A stretch of 64,000 nucleotides of DNA from Streptomyces alfalfae (lineage in GTDB: Bacteria > Actinomycetota > Actinomycetes > Streptomycetales > Streptomycetaceae): assembly GCF_004127445.1 (NCBI RefSeq), contig NZ_QEXM01000027.1:1-64000 (forward strand), read 5' to 3'. Position numbers and translations under genes: made by a program. This document shows positions 47,186-55,583 of this stretch, one piece after another (within the stretch, counting starts at the first letter, position 1; each line of letters begins with the position of its first letter). The notes below the pieces were generated by a model. That model made no database searches. It was not told where the DNA came from and saw only the letters and a list, made by a program, of their open reading frames with translations.

Positions 47186-48550
47186 CTACTTGATGTCCGC
47201 GAGGTTCAGCATCGGATAGCTGCCCGTGTTCGTCGGGGCGTGTTCCGGGAGCCAGAGGACCGCTACCGCGCCTTCCGCCGGTTCGTCGGGGGGCGCGCCC
47301 GCCGGGCGTACGTTGCGGAACGTGAGGCGGGCGCCCAGGACGCGCGCCTGGCCCGCGGCGATCGTCAGGCCCAGGCCGTGGCCGTGGCCCGCGCGGTCGG
47401 TGCTGCCGGTGCGGAAGCGGCTCGGGCCCTCGGCCAGCAGGGCTTCGGGGAAGCCGGGGCCGTGGTCGCGCACCCGGATCACGCGGCCCTCGACGCTCAC
47501 CTCGATCGGCGGCTTGCCGTGCTTGGCCGCGTTGGCGACGAGGTTGCCGAGGATGCGCTCCAGGCGGCGCGGGTCGGTGGTCACCTCGGACTCGTGCACC
47601 ACCGTCACCGACACGTCCGTGGTCAGCGCCGCCATGCGCCGGCTCACGAACTCGCCGAGGGTGATGTCCTGCAGTTCGGCGCGTTCCGCCGCCGAGTCGA
47701 GGCGGGCCACTTCGAGGACGTCCTCGACCAGCGTGCGCATGGCCTGCGCACGGTCCTTGACCAGCTCGCTCGGCCGGCCGGGGGGCAGCAGTTCGGCCGC
47801 GGTGAGCAGGCCGGTCACCGGGGTGCGCAGCTCGTGCGCGATGTCCGCGGTCACCCGGCGCTCGGCCTCCAGGCGCTGCTTGAGGGCGTCGGCCATGGCG
47901 TCGACCGCGCTCGCCAGGTCGTCGGTCTCGTCCCGCACCACGCCGCCGATGGCGTCACGGACGCTGACGTCCGTCTGGCCCTGGGCGACGTCGCTCGCCG
48001 CCGTCGCCGCCTTGCGCAGGCGTCGCGAGAGCTGCCCGCCGATCAGCACGCCGAGCGCGCAGCCGCCGAAGACGACCGTGATCGAGCCGATGAGCAGGGC
48101 CTGGTCGAGGTCCTTCATGACCGTGGCGCTGCGGTCGGTGAAGCGCGAGTGCAGCGAAAGGACGTGCCCGTCGGCCAGCGGCACGGCGGCCCAGATGTCC
48201 GGCACGCCGCCCGGCTTGTCCTCGACGAACGTGGCGCGGCGGCCCGTGAGGACCTTCTGCCGCAGTTCGGCGGGGAGCGCGGGGTCGTCGACCTTCGTGC
48301 CGAACTGGAGGGTCTGCCGCTGGGAGGCGGAGTAGAGGCGCAGGGCGAACTGGATGCGCTCGTCCTGCACGTCGCGCGCGTTGTCGAGCATCGAGACGCG
48401 CGCCGCGTTGTGCACGACGAGGCTGAGGACCACCGCGACCAGCGCGCCGACCAGCGCGATGGCCGCGCTGATCTTCCAGCGCACGCCGGTGCGCAGGCCG
48501 GCGGGCAGCGCCGTGCGGAACCGCCGGCCCGCCCCGGGCGCCCCGTTCAT
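47186..48550 (-). CDS. cseC: Envelope-stress sensor kinase CseC
   Basis: 454 aa. Two membrane helices (about 27-47 and 152-173) flank an extracellular sensor; HAMP follows, then phosphoacceptor IAHELRTP (His239) and HATPase. With CseB it activates sigE when the cell wall is damaged, as shown in S. coelicolor. The signal here is inferred by orthology. The gene is last in sigE-cseA-cseB-cseC, 61 bases after cseB. GGGGGAC precedes the ATG. Confidence 0.93.
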   Translation of the reverse strand: MNGAPGAGRRFRTALPAGLRTGVRWKISAAIALVGALVAVVLSLVVHNAARVSMLDNARDVQDERIQFALRLYSASQRQTLQFGTKVDDPALPAELRQKVLTGRRATFVEDKPGGVPDIWAAVPLADGHVLSLHSRFTDRSATVMKDLDQALLIGSITVVFGGCALGVLIGGQLSRRLRKAATAASDVAQGQTDVSVRDAIGGVVRDETDDLASAVDAMADALKQRLEAERRVTADIAHELRTPVTGLLTAAELLPPGRPSELVKDRAQAMRTLVEDVLEVARLDSAAERAELQDITLGEFVSRRMAALTTDVSVTVVHESEVTTDPRRLERILGNLVANAAKHGKPPIEVSVEGRVIRVRDHGPGFPEALLAEGPSRFRTGSTDRAGHGHGLGLTIAAGQARVLGARLTFRNVRPAGAPPDEPAEGAVAVLWLPEHAPTNTGSYPMLNLADIK

Positions 48551-48611
48551 ATGTGTCCCCCGAGTCCGCGTCCCGCGTCGGTCCGCCGTGCGTCGTCGAT
48601 CACGCGGCCGC

Positions 48612-49325
48612 TCACGCCTTGAGCTTGTAGCCGAAGCCGCGCACCGTCTCGATGCGGTCCTGGCCGACCTTGGTACGCAGCCGCTGCACGTGGACGTCGA
48701 CGACGCGGGTGTCGCCGCCCCAGCCGTAGTCCCAGACCCGTTCGAGGAGCTTGTCGCGGGAGAGGACCGTGCCGGGCGCGGAGGAGAATTCCAGGAGGAG
48801 GCGCATCTCGGTCGGCGTGAGGCCGACGGGGGCGCCGGCCCTGCGCACCTCCATGCCCTCCGTGTCGATCTCCAGGTCGCCGAAGTGCAGCACGCCCCCG
48901 TCGGCCGCCGAGCCCGCGTCGGCCGCGCCGCCCGAGGAGCCGGAGCCGCTCGCGTGGCCGAAGCGGCGCAGGACCGCGCGGATACGGGCGACCAGGACGG
49001 CCCCGTCGAACGGCTTGGTCACGTAGTCGTCGGCGCCCGCTTCCAGGCCCAGCACGACGTCGATCGAGTCGGCGCGCGCCGACAGCATGATCACCGGGAC
49101 GGTCGACTCGTCGCGGATGCGGCGGCAGAGCGAGACGCCGTCGAGGCCCGGCACCATCACGTCGAGCAGCGCGATGTCAGGACGGTCGGCGCGGAACGCC
49201 TCGAGGCCCGAGAGGCCGTCGGGCATGGCGGTCACCGCGAAGCCGTCGCGCTCCAGGGCGAGCTGGGTGGCCTCGCGGATGACGTCGTCGTCCTCGACGA
49301 ACAGGACATGGGTCTGCTCTGCCAT
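48612..49325 (-). CDS. cseB: Envelope-stress response regulator CseB
   Basis: 237 aa OmpR/PhoB type. Receiver with EDDD pocket, phosphoacceptor Asp55 (LLDVMVPG) and Lys in VTKPFDG; a Gly/Ser/Ala linker of about 20 residues; winged-helix DNA-binding domain (about 145-235, PTEMRLLLEF and VRGFGYKL). Activated by CseC it turns on the sigE promoter in S. coelicolor. Third gene of the operon, 64 bases after cseA. Confidence 0.95.
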   Translation of the reverse strand: MAEQTHVLFVEDDDVIREATQLALERDGFAVTAMPDGLSGLEAFRADRPDIALLDVMVPGLDGVSLCRRIRDESTVPVIMLSARADSIDVVLGLEAGADDYVTKPFDGAVLVARIRAVLRRFGHASGSGSSGGAADAGSAADGGVLHFGDLEIDTEGMEVRRAGAPVGLTPTEMRLLLEFSSAPGTVLSRDKLLERVWDYGWGGDTRVVDVHVQRLRTKVGQDRIETVRGFGYKLKA

Positions 49326-49389
49326 CGGATGCTCTCAGTCCTTCTCGGTGCGTGTCATGCGTCTCGTACGTAGTGTCGACCCGGGTCGG

Positions 49390-50004
49390 TCAGTCGGCGG
49401 ACGGTGGGGTCGGCTCGGCGCCCACCGCGCCGCTGAAGTCGCTGCGCGTGCGCTCCGACTCGCTGAAGTGGTTCGACGCCCAGCGGTACGTGATCACTTC
49501 CTCGCCGGAGGGGTAGGCCACCGCGTCACCCTTTTCGTAGAGCTGCTTCGTCACGACGAGGTCGCCCCGGTCGATCTCGGCGTAGACGGACGCGGGCTCC
49601 TCGGCCTTGAACACGTTCTCGTACCCGCCGCCTTGCGCGCGGTACACGTAACTGCCGATACCGACGGCATCCGCGCAGGTCAGGACGTTCACGACGACAT
49701 CGGAGGCCGAACCTCCGGTCAGATTCCCGTACGAGACGTCGACCGGGTAGGTCTCCCCCGCGCACGGCTTGAGGTCCCGTTTGACGGCCGGGCTGACCTT
49801 TGGGTCGTCCTTGACGAGCCGCACCGCGTCGATCTTCTTCTTCGGCAGGCCGGTCGAGGCGGAGGGGGTCGGCGACGACGACACCACGGGATCGCTGTGG
49901 GCCGGGCCCTCGTCCCGTGCGCCGGAGCCGCCCGTCGAGCAGGCGGCGAGGGAAAAAAGGCCGACGGCGGCGAGCACGGTCACCGCCGTGCTCGCCGCCT
50001 TCAC
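49390..50004 (-). CDS. cseA: CseA, negative modulator lipoprotein of the SigE system
   Basis: 204 aa. The signal peptide has lipobox LAAC, then a Ser/Pro linker and an extracellular domain of unknown fold. In S. coelicolor, CseA dampens signalling through CseC. The GTG at 50004 has AAGAGAAG upstream and lies 20 bases after the sigE stop. Oddity: codons 3-17 also encode a perfect hairpin followed by six Ts (see the terminator entry), and the run uses TTT and CTT codons that are rare in this genome. Confidence 0.88.
   Translation of the reverse strand: MKAASTAVTVLAAVGLFSLAACSTGGSGARDEGPAHSDPVVSSSPTPSASTGLPKKKIDAVRLVKDDPKVSPAVKRDLKPCAGETYPVDVSYGNLTGGSASDVVVNVLTCADAVGIGSYVYRAQGGGYENVFKAEEPASVYAEIDRGDLVVTKQLYEKGDAVAYPSGEEVITYRWASNHFSESERTRSDFSGAVGAEPTPPSAD
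49953..49999 (-). terminator. Attenuator-like terminator inside cseA
   Basis: On the minus strand perfect 14-base arms (49999-49986 and 49979-49966, loop of six) are followed seven bases later by TTTTTT (49958-49953). It lies wholly in the first cseA codons, 26 bases after the sigE stop. This fits the known situation in S. coelicolor, where most sigE transcripts end just after sigE. Confidence 0.75.
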
Positions 50005-50024
50005 ACTTCTCTTGGCCCCAGGGC

Positions 50025-50564
50025 CTAGGCCGCGCAACGCTCCCGCTCCCCACGTTCGAGCGCGCGGGCGTCCAGGTCGCGGCTCTCCAGCTCCTGACGG
50101 AGCCGCGCCAGCGCCCGGTGCAGCGTGCTCTTGACCGTTCCGGCCGACATGCCGAGTGCGGCAGCCGTCTCTTCTGTGGACATCTGCTCCCAGTGTCGCA
50201 GCACGACCACGCTGCGCTGCTTGGGAGCCAGCACCTTCATGATGTCCATCAGCAGCGCGCGGTCCGCGTGCTGGTCGGTCGAGTCTTCCACGCTCGCGTC
50301 GGGCAGCTGCTCGGTGGGCACCTCTTCGAGCTTGCGCGCCCGCCACCACTCCGTACGCGTATTGATCATGACGCGGCGCAGATAGGCGTCCGCGAGCCGC
50401 TTGTCGGCTATGCCCTCCCAGCGGCCGTACGTCCGTACGAGCGCGGTCTGGAGGAGGTCCTGGGCGTCCACGGGGTCCGGGACCAGGCGCCGGGCACTGC
50501 GCAGCAGGGCATCCTGCCGAGTGCGGACGTACTCTTCGAACTCGAGCACCTCGCCGTGCGCCAT
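50025..50564 (-). CDS. sigE: ECF sigma factor SigE
   Basis: 179 aa extracytoplasmic-function sigma factor directing the cell-envelope stress regulon. Region 2 (about 15-70, DAQDLLQTALVRTYGRWE) and region 4 (about 115-165, PKQRSVVVLRHWEQMSTEETAAALGMSAGTVKSTLHRAL). The start MAHGEVLEFEEYV is fixed by GGAGG nine bases upstream. No anti-sigma factor is beside it: control is transcriptional, through CseB. First gene of the operon. Confidence 0.95.
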   Translation of the reverse strand: MAHGEVLEFEEYVRTRQDALLRSARRLVPDPVDAQDLLQTALVRTYGRWEGIADKRLADAYLRRVMINTRTEWWRARKLEEVPTEQLPDASVEDSTDQHADRALLMDIMKVLAPKQRSVVVLRHWEQMSTEETAAALGMSAGTVKSTLHRALARLRQELESRDLDARALERGERERCAA

Positions 50565-50649
50565 CTCAAACCGCCTCCGTTCCGTTCCCATGGACGACCG
50601 CTGTCCTTGCTTCGCGGTACGGATATGAAGGTACGGAGGCGTTGTCACG

Positions 50650-50699
50650 AGGTTGTGCGGACGAGCCAGCGGCGGACGCACGGCTGTGCGTAGGTTGTG
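50650..50699 (-). promoter_or_regulatory. Direct repeats upstream of sigE, candidate CseB site
   Basis: Two copies of AGGTTGTG (50650-50657 and 50692-50699; CACAACCT on the coding strand) are 42 bases apart, four helical turns, 86-135 bases before the sigE start. Paired direct repeats are usual for OmpR-type regulators. Confidence 0.45.
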
Positions 50700-50772
50700 T
50701 AACAGACGTAGGAGCGGCGTAAGGACCTGCGTTTCCGAGGGCGGCGGCGTCCGCCACCCCCAGGTTCAGAAC

Positions 50773-51708
50773 TCAGGTCAGCGGCAGCCGGTACAGGCCG
50801 CCCCGCAGCGGCTCGACGAGGCCGTCGGCGACCAGGCCGTCCAGCGCGCGGGCCCGCTGCACCGGCTCGTCCCATACCCGGTCGAGCGTGGCCTGCGGCA
50901 CGGGCGCCACGGCCTCGCGGAGCACGGCGAGCAGCTTGCCCCGCACCTGGCGGTCCGTCCCCGCGTACGTCTGGCCGCGGCGGGCCGGGCCCTCGTGCGC
51001 GGGCTTGCCCGCCGCGAGCCACGCGCACTGCGCGGCGATCGGGCAGCGCTCACAGGCCTCGTTCCGCGCGGTGCAGACCAGGGCGCCGAGCTCCATCGAG
51101 GCGGCGGCCCAGCGGGAGGCGGTGTGCTCCTCCTCGGGCAGCAGGGCGCGGGCGAGCTTGCGCTCGGCGGCCGTGGTGGCGTTCGGCGGGTACTGCACGC
51201 CGGTCACGGCGCGCGCGAAGACGCGGCGCACGTTCGTGTCGAGCACGGCGTGCCGCTGCCCGTACGCGAACGAGGCCACGGCGGCGGCCGTGTACTCCCC
51301 GATGCCGGGCAGGGCCAGCAACTGGGCGTGCTCCGTGGGGACGTCGCCGCCGTGCCGCTCCGTTATGGCGACGGCCGCGCCGTGCAGCCGCAGGGCGCGG
51401 CGCGGGTAGCCGAGCCGCCCCCAGGCGCGGACGGCCTCGCCCGGCGCCTCCTTGGCGAGGTCGGCGGGGCGGGGCCAGCGGGCGAGCCACTGCTCGTACA
51501 CCGGCAGGACCCGGCTGACCGGCGTCTGCTGGAGCATGAACTCGCTGACCATCACGCCCCAGGGGCCGGCGTCCTCGCGCCGCCACGGCAGATCACGGGC
51601 GTGCGCGTCGAACCATGCGATGACGGGACGGTGCAGGGCGTCGCCCGCGGACCCGGGGGCGTCCCCGGGGCTCGGGCTGTGCGGCAAGGGCTTCGCGGGA
51701 GCAGTCAT
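50773..51708 (-). CDS. mutY: A/G-specific adenine DNA glycosylase
   Basis: Removes adenine mispaired with 8-oxoguanine. 311 aa. HhH motif LPGIGEYTAAAV, catalytic Asp in AVLDTNVRRV, and the iron-sulfur ligands C-x6-C-x2-C-x5-C in CTARNEACERCPIAAQC. The C-terminal NUDIX-like domain of longer MutY proteins is reduced, as in other short actinobacterial forms. Upstream of sigE on the same strand but 208 bases away, so separately transcribed. Confidence 0.95.
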   Translation of the reverse strand: MTAPAKPLPHSPSPGDAPGSAGDALHRPVIAWFDAHARDLPWRREDAGPWGVMVSEFMLQQTPVSRVLPVYEQWLARWPRPADLAKEAPGEAVRAWGRLGYPRRALRLHGAAVAITERHGGDVPTEHAQLLALPGIGEYTAAAVASFAYGQRHAVLDTNVRRVFARAVTGVQYPPNATTAAERKLARALLPEEEHTASRWAAASMELGALVCTARNEACERCPIAAQCAWLAAGKPAHEGPARRGQTYAGTDRQVRGKLLAVLREAVAPVPQATLDRVWDEPVQRARALDGLVADGLVEPLRGGLYRLPLT

Positions 51709-51887
51709 GGCACCAACGATCCTGCCACGGCGCCGGCGGTTTTCGTCTTATCCGGGTGTCGTGCTGCGGGGCGGGCGTATGGGCGTACGGGTGTGCGGGC
51801 GGATGTGCGGGCGGCCCCGGCGGGAATCCGCGCGGCGGTGACCGAGGACCTGACGATCGGCAGGGGCGGCGGCGCGGCGACGCCGAG

Positions 51888-51893
51888 TAGCGT
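51888..51893 (+). promoter_or_regulatory. -10 element for the sensor kinase at 51901
   Basis: TAGCGT ends seven bases before the GTG; no ribosome-binding site. Confidence 0.5.
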
Positions 51894-51900
51894 CGGGGCC

Positions 51901-53583
51901 GTGGAGAGACGCACCAGGAGCGCACTGCTGTGGGTGGCGCTGGCCGCACCCGTGGTGACGGTGGACCGACTCGGCATGAACGAACCGGCCGACGCGCGGC
52001 AACAGCTCACCGCGCTCGCCGTCCTCGCCGGAGCCGTCGCCGTCCGCCGGGCGAGCCCTCTCCTCGCGTTCCTCCTCGCCGCGGCCCTCGGCCTGGCCAC
52101 CGCCCCCTCCCTCTTCACCCTCTCCCACGGCCCCGCCCTGACGGTGTTCGCGCTGCTGATGGGCCGCGGGGCCGGCCGCCCCCGGCGCGCTGCGCTCGGC
52201 TTCGGGGCGGTCGCCCTGATCGGCACGGCCAAGATCGCCGTACGGGACGTCGACCCCGTGGTCGAGTGGCTCGTCCTCATCGGCACGCTGCTCTTCGGCG
52301 CGGTCTTCCCCTGGCTCGCGGGCCGCTACTGGCGCCAGAACCGCGAACTGGCCGCCGCCGGCTGGGCACGCGCCGAGCAGCTGGAGCGCGAGCAGCGCAT
52401 CGTCGCCGACCGGGCCAGGCTGCGCGAACGGGCCCGTATCGCCCAGGACATGCACGACGACCTCGGCCACGAGCTGAGCCTGATCGCCGTCCGCGCGGGC
52501 GCGCTCCAAGTCGCCCCGGACCTGCCCGCACCGCATCGCGAGGCCGCCGCGGAGCTCCGCGCCGCCGCCTCGCACGCCACGGACCGCCTGCACGCCGTCA
52601 TCGGGCTGCTCCGCGAGGAGGGCGACGAGCGGGCCCCGCTCGCCCCGGCCGGGGAGAGCGTCGCCGACCTCGTGGCCCGCGCCGCCGAGTCCGGCCTGGA
52701 GATCAGCTACACGGACGACGGACCGCCGGATGACGGGGACGGGAACGGAGACGGGGACGGGGGCGGCGAGTGGACGCCGGGCAGCACGTCCCCCCGGGGC
52801 GCCGCCCAGGGCGCACCCCAGGACCCGTCGCCAGACGCCGCCCGAGACGCCCCCCAAGACGCCCTCCAAGACGCACCGCAGGACACGACCGCCCGCGCCC
52901 TCCACCGCGTCGTCCAGGAAGCCCTGACCAACGCCGCCCGCCACGCCCCCGGCGCCCCCGTCGCCGTGGAGGTGACCCGCGACGCCTCGGCGACGACCGT
53001 GACGGTCACCAACGGCCGCCCCGCCGCCCCCGCCCCGCCGTCCCGCGGCGGCTCGGGACTGCGCGGCCTGCGGGACCGCGTCACGGACCTGGGCGGCACC
53101 TTCGAGGCGGGGCCGTACGGACAGGGCCACCGGGTCACCGCCCGGTTGCCGGTCAAGGGAGCCGCACCCGGGCCCTCGCGCTCCGGCGCCCACCTCGCGC
53201 ACGCACGCCGCCGCACCGTCGTCGCCTTCGGGGCCGCGCTCACCACCGGGGTACTGCTCGTCGGCGGGGCCTTCGCCTGGTACGCGTACTCACGGACGCA
53301 CTCCGTCCTCGACCCCGCCGACTTCGCACGCCTGCGCATCGGCGAGGCGCGCGCGGACGCCGAGCGCGTCCTGCCGTCCCGGACCGCCGCGGACCCGCCC
53401 GCGGAACGCGCCCCGCGCCCGGCCCCCGCGGACGCCGACTGCGTCTACTACCGGGCCGAGGCCAGACTGTTCTCCACCGTCCCCTACTTCCGGCTCTGCT
53501 TCGGCAGGGCGGGGGACGCCGCGGACCGCCTCGTGGACAAGACCGTGATCCCGGTGCGGGACGGGAGAAGCCGTGAGAACTGA
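51901..53583 (+). CDS. NarL-type sensor kinase with C-terminal membrane and outer domain
   Basis: 560 aa. About five N-terminal helices (6-145), phosphoacceptor AQDMHDDLGHE (His185), then HATPase with N box EALTNAARHAPG and G box SGLRGLRDRV. Two oddities: an acidic Gln/Pro/Asp-rich insertion (about 278-332) lies just before the N box, and after the kinase a sixth hydrophobic helix (about 438-460) leads to an outer domain of ~100 residues with two cysteines (Cys516, Cys534 region). This C-terminal domain resembles small lipoprotein-type folds and may sense ligand or report membrane state. The start is GTG at 51901. Confidence 0.85.
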   Translation: MERRTRSALLWVALAAPVVTVDRLGMNEPADARQQLTALAVLAGAVAVRRASPLLAFLLAAALGLATAPSLFTLSHGPALTVFALLMGRGAGRPRRAALGFGAVALIGTAKIAVRDVDPVVEWLVLIGTLLFGAVFPWLAGRYWRQNRELAAAGWARAEQLEREQRIVADRARLRERARIAQDMHDDLGHELSLIAVRAGALQVAPDLPAPHREAAAELRAAASHATDRLHAVIGLLREEGDERAPLAPAGESVADLVARAAESGLEISYTDDGPPDDGDGNGDGDGGGEWTPGSTSPRGAAQGAPQDPSPDAARDAPQDALQDAPQDTTARALHRVVQEALTNAARHAPGAPVAVEVTRDASATTVTVTNGRPAAPAPPSRGGSGLRGLRDRVTDLGGTFEAGPYGQGHRVTARLPVKGAAPGPSRSGAHLAHARRRTVVAFGAALTTGVLLVGGAFAWYAYSRTHSVLDPADFARLRIGEARADAERVLPSRTAADPPAERAPRPAPADADCVYYRAEARLFSTVPYFRLCFGRAGDAADRLVDKTVIPVRDGRSREN

Positions 53584-53595
53584 CGAAGGGAAGCC

Positions 53596-54261
53596 GTGAA
53601 CGAGCCCATCCGGGTCCTGCTGGCCGACGACGAGGCGATGATCCGCGCGGGCGTCCGCGCCATCCTCGCCGCGGGCAAGGGCATCGAGGTCGTCGCGGAG
53701 GCCGCCGACGGACGCGAGGCGGTCACCCTGACCCAGGCCCACCGGCCCGACGTGGCGCTGCTCGACATCCGTATGCCGCGCCTCGACGGCCTCGCCGCGG
53801 GCGAGGAGATCGCGCGTACGGCGCCGGGCACCGCGGTCGCCATGCTGACGACGTTCTCCGAGGACGCGTACGTCTCCCGGGCGCTCGGCGGCGGAGCCAC
53901 CGGCTTCCTGCTGAAGTCGGGCGACCCGCGCGAACTCATCGCGGGCGTACGGGCCGTGGCCGAGGGCGCCGCCTTCCTCTCGCCCAAGGTCGCCCGGCAC
54001 GTCATCGAGGGCTTCGGGGCCCACCGCATGGGCCGGGGGGCCGCCGCGCGCTCCCGCGTCGAGTCCCTCACCCCGCGCGAGCGCGAGGTCCTCGGCCTGG
54101 TCGGGGCGGGCCTGTCCAACCCGGAGATCGCCGCCCGGCTCCATCTGGTGGAGGGCACGGTCAAGGCGTACGTGAGCGCGGTCCTGGAACGCCTCGGCGT
54201 CAGGAACCGCGTTCTGGCGGCGATCGTCGCGTACGAAGCCGACCTCGTCCCCCGGGACTGA
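53596..54261 (+). CDS. NarL/FixJ-type response regulator
   Basis: 221 aa. Receiver with phosphoacceptor Asp57 (LLDIRMPRLDG), Lys in LLKSGDP, and a LuxR helix-turn-helix at the C-terminus (LTPREREVLGLVGAGLSNPEIAARL). It begins 12 bases after the kinase stop, so the two are cotranscribed and coupled. GAAGGGAAG precedes the GTG. Targets unknown. Confidence 0.95.
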   Translation: MNEPIRVLLADDEAMIRAGVRAILAAGKGIEVVAEAADGREAVTLTQAHRPDVALLDIRMPRLDGLAAGEEIARTAPGTAVAMLTTFSEDAYVSRALGGGATGFLLKSGDPRELIAGVRAVAEGAAFLSPKVARHVIEGFGAHRMGRGAAARSRVESLTPREREVLGLVGAGLSNPEIAARLHLVEGTVKAYVSAVLERLGVRNRVLAAIVAYEADLVPRD

Positions 54262-54281
54262 GGCCCCGGGGGACACCGCGG

Positions 54282-55319
54282 TCAGCGGCGCTGCGAACCG
54301 GGGGCCTGCGGCTCGTGACCGTGCGGACCGTCACCGTGGGAGCCGTAGCCGTAGGAGCCGCGGCCGTAGGGGTCCTGGCCGTGCGAACCGTGTGCCTGCG
54401 GATCCTGTCCGTACGGGTCCTGTCCGTACGGGTCCTGGCTGCGCGGGTCTTGGTTGCGCGGGTCTTGGTTGCGCGGGTCCTGTCCGTACGGACCGTGCGC
54501 CTGCGGGTCCTGGCCGTACGAGTCCTGTGCCCGCGGGTCCTGGCCGTGCCGGCCCCGCTGCTGCGGGGCCCGGCCGTACGCGCTCCGGTCGGGCCGGCTC
54601 TGCTGACCGGGCCGGCCGTGGCCGTACGGCTCCTGGCCCCGCGCCTCGTGGCGGCGGAACGTCATCGTCGGGTTGTCGTACGCCGCCGGGTCGGCGGCGG
54701 GGGACGGGGCGAGCGCCGGGCCGGGGCCCGCGAACCACTGCACGACCGACGTGGACGACCCCCGCATCGACTGCGCGACCCGCGCCACCGGACGCGTGGT
54801 GAGCCGTACGACCGCGTACGTGACCACCGCGCCGAAGACGAGGCCGACCGCCACGTCATGCGGGTAGTGGACGCCGACGAACACCCGCGAGGCGGCCATG
54901 AGCACCGCCATCGGGACCGTCAGGGCCGCGATGCGCGGCCAGGCGAGCACGAGGCCGATGGCGGCGGCGCCCGCGATCGTCGAGTGGTTGCTGGGGAACG
55001 ACCAGTCGCCGTAGGCGGGGCACTCGACCAGCGGCTTCATCGCGCCGGACACCGCCCGGCAGGGCCGCTCCTCGTCGATCACGGACTTGAGCGCCTCACT
55101 GCACACGTACGCCACCGCGGTCGCGAGGGGGGCGAGCACGGCTATCGCCAGAGCGCGGGGGTCACCCCGCCGGGCCCGCCACCACGCGACGATGAAGAGC
55201 ACGCCGAAGAGCAGCAGCCCGAGCTCCGTCCACACCTCCGCCAGGTGCTGGAACCACGACGGCGTGTCGTGGGCGAAGTCGAGTGTGTCGCGGTAGAGGT
55301 CGTCGTCCATGGTCTCCAT
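54282..55319 (-). CDS. PAP2-family lipid phosphatase with QDP-repeat tail
   Basis: 345 aa. Type 2 phosphatidic acid phosphatase/undecaprenyl-PP phosphatase fold with about six helices. The three motifs are complete: K-x6-RP (Lys78, Arg85), PSNHS (109-113) and SR-x5-H-x3-D (Ser144-Arg145, His151, Asp155). After about residue 215 comes a hydrophilic tail of tandem QDP(Y/Q/R)-type repeats with His, Gly and Tyr. The ATG at 55319 is eight bases after TAGCGT; the ATG at 55310 is an alternative with GGAG upstream. Substrate inferred to be a lipid phosphate. Confidence 0.88.
   Translation of the reverse strand: METMDDDLYRDTLDFAHDTPSWFQHLAEVWTELGLLLFGVLFIVAWWRARRGDPRALAIAVLAPLATAVAYVCSEALKSVIDEERPCRAVSGAMKPLVECPAYGDWSFPSNHSTIAGAAAIGLVLAWPRIAALTVPMAVLMAASRVFVGVHYPHDVAVGLVFGAVVTYAVVRLTTRPVARVAQSMRGSSTSVVQWFAGPGPALAPSPAADPAAYDNPTMTFRRHEARGQEPYGHGRPGQQSRPDRSAYGRAPQQRGRHGQDPRAQDSYGQDPQAHGPYGQDPRNQDPRNQDPRSQDPYGQDPYGQDPQAHGSHGQDPYGRGSYGYGSHGDGPHGHEPQAPGSQRR
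54330..54560. repeat. Tandem short repeats encoding the PAP2 tail
   Basis: Imperfect 15-18-base units based on GGTCCTGTCCGTACG repeat many times. They encode the QDP repeats on the minus strand and can vary in copy number by slippage. Confidence 0.8.
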
Positions 55320-55327
55320 GATGATGG

Positions 55328-55333
55328 ACGCTA
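55328..55333 (-). promoter_or_regulatory. -10 element for the PAP2 gene
   Basis: Minus-strand TAGCGT, eight bases before the ATG at 55319. Confidence 0.4.
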
Positions 55334-55435
55334 CGGAGGGGCTCCGACCGCCCGCATCCGGCGATCGACCCGTGCCCACCCCCGACGGTCGACAGGGTCC
55401 AGGGGGGTTCGGACGGATTGCGACAGGTACCACGT

Positions 55436-55502
55436 CCCGGAACCGGCACCGCGTCCCGAAAACGGCACCTCGTCGCCGGAAACGGCACTCCATACCGGAA
55501 CC
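55436..55502. repeat. Iteron-like direct repeats, period about 20
   Basis: Three to four units of the form CCGGAAMCGGCAC (starting near 55436, 55455, 55475 and a partial one at 55494) are spaced about 20 bases, two helical turns, in the gap between divergent genes. Spacing suggests repeated protein-binding sites on one DNA face. Confidence 0.6.
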
Positions 55503-55571
55503 AGAATGATGATCCAACAAACTTTGTCGCTCCGGACGGCGGGTGGGGCGGGAGAAGGGCCGGTTCTCTCG

Positions 55572-55577
55572 TAAGGT
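55572..55577 (+). promoter_or_regulatory. -10 element for the gene at 55584
   Basis: TAAGGT ends six bases before the GTG. It supports that start over the TTG at 55578. Confidence 0.45.
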
Positions 55578-55583
55578 TTGGGC

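Noticed and set aside
54330..54560. CRISPR-like short repeats
   Set aside because: Units are adjacent without unique spacers and lie in a coding tail; no cas gene nearby.
54315..55574. Plus-strand frame with VRVL repeats opposite the PAP2 gene
   Set aside because: The repeat is the complement of the QDP tail; the PAP2 motifs on the minus strand prove the coding strand.
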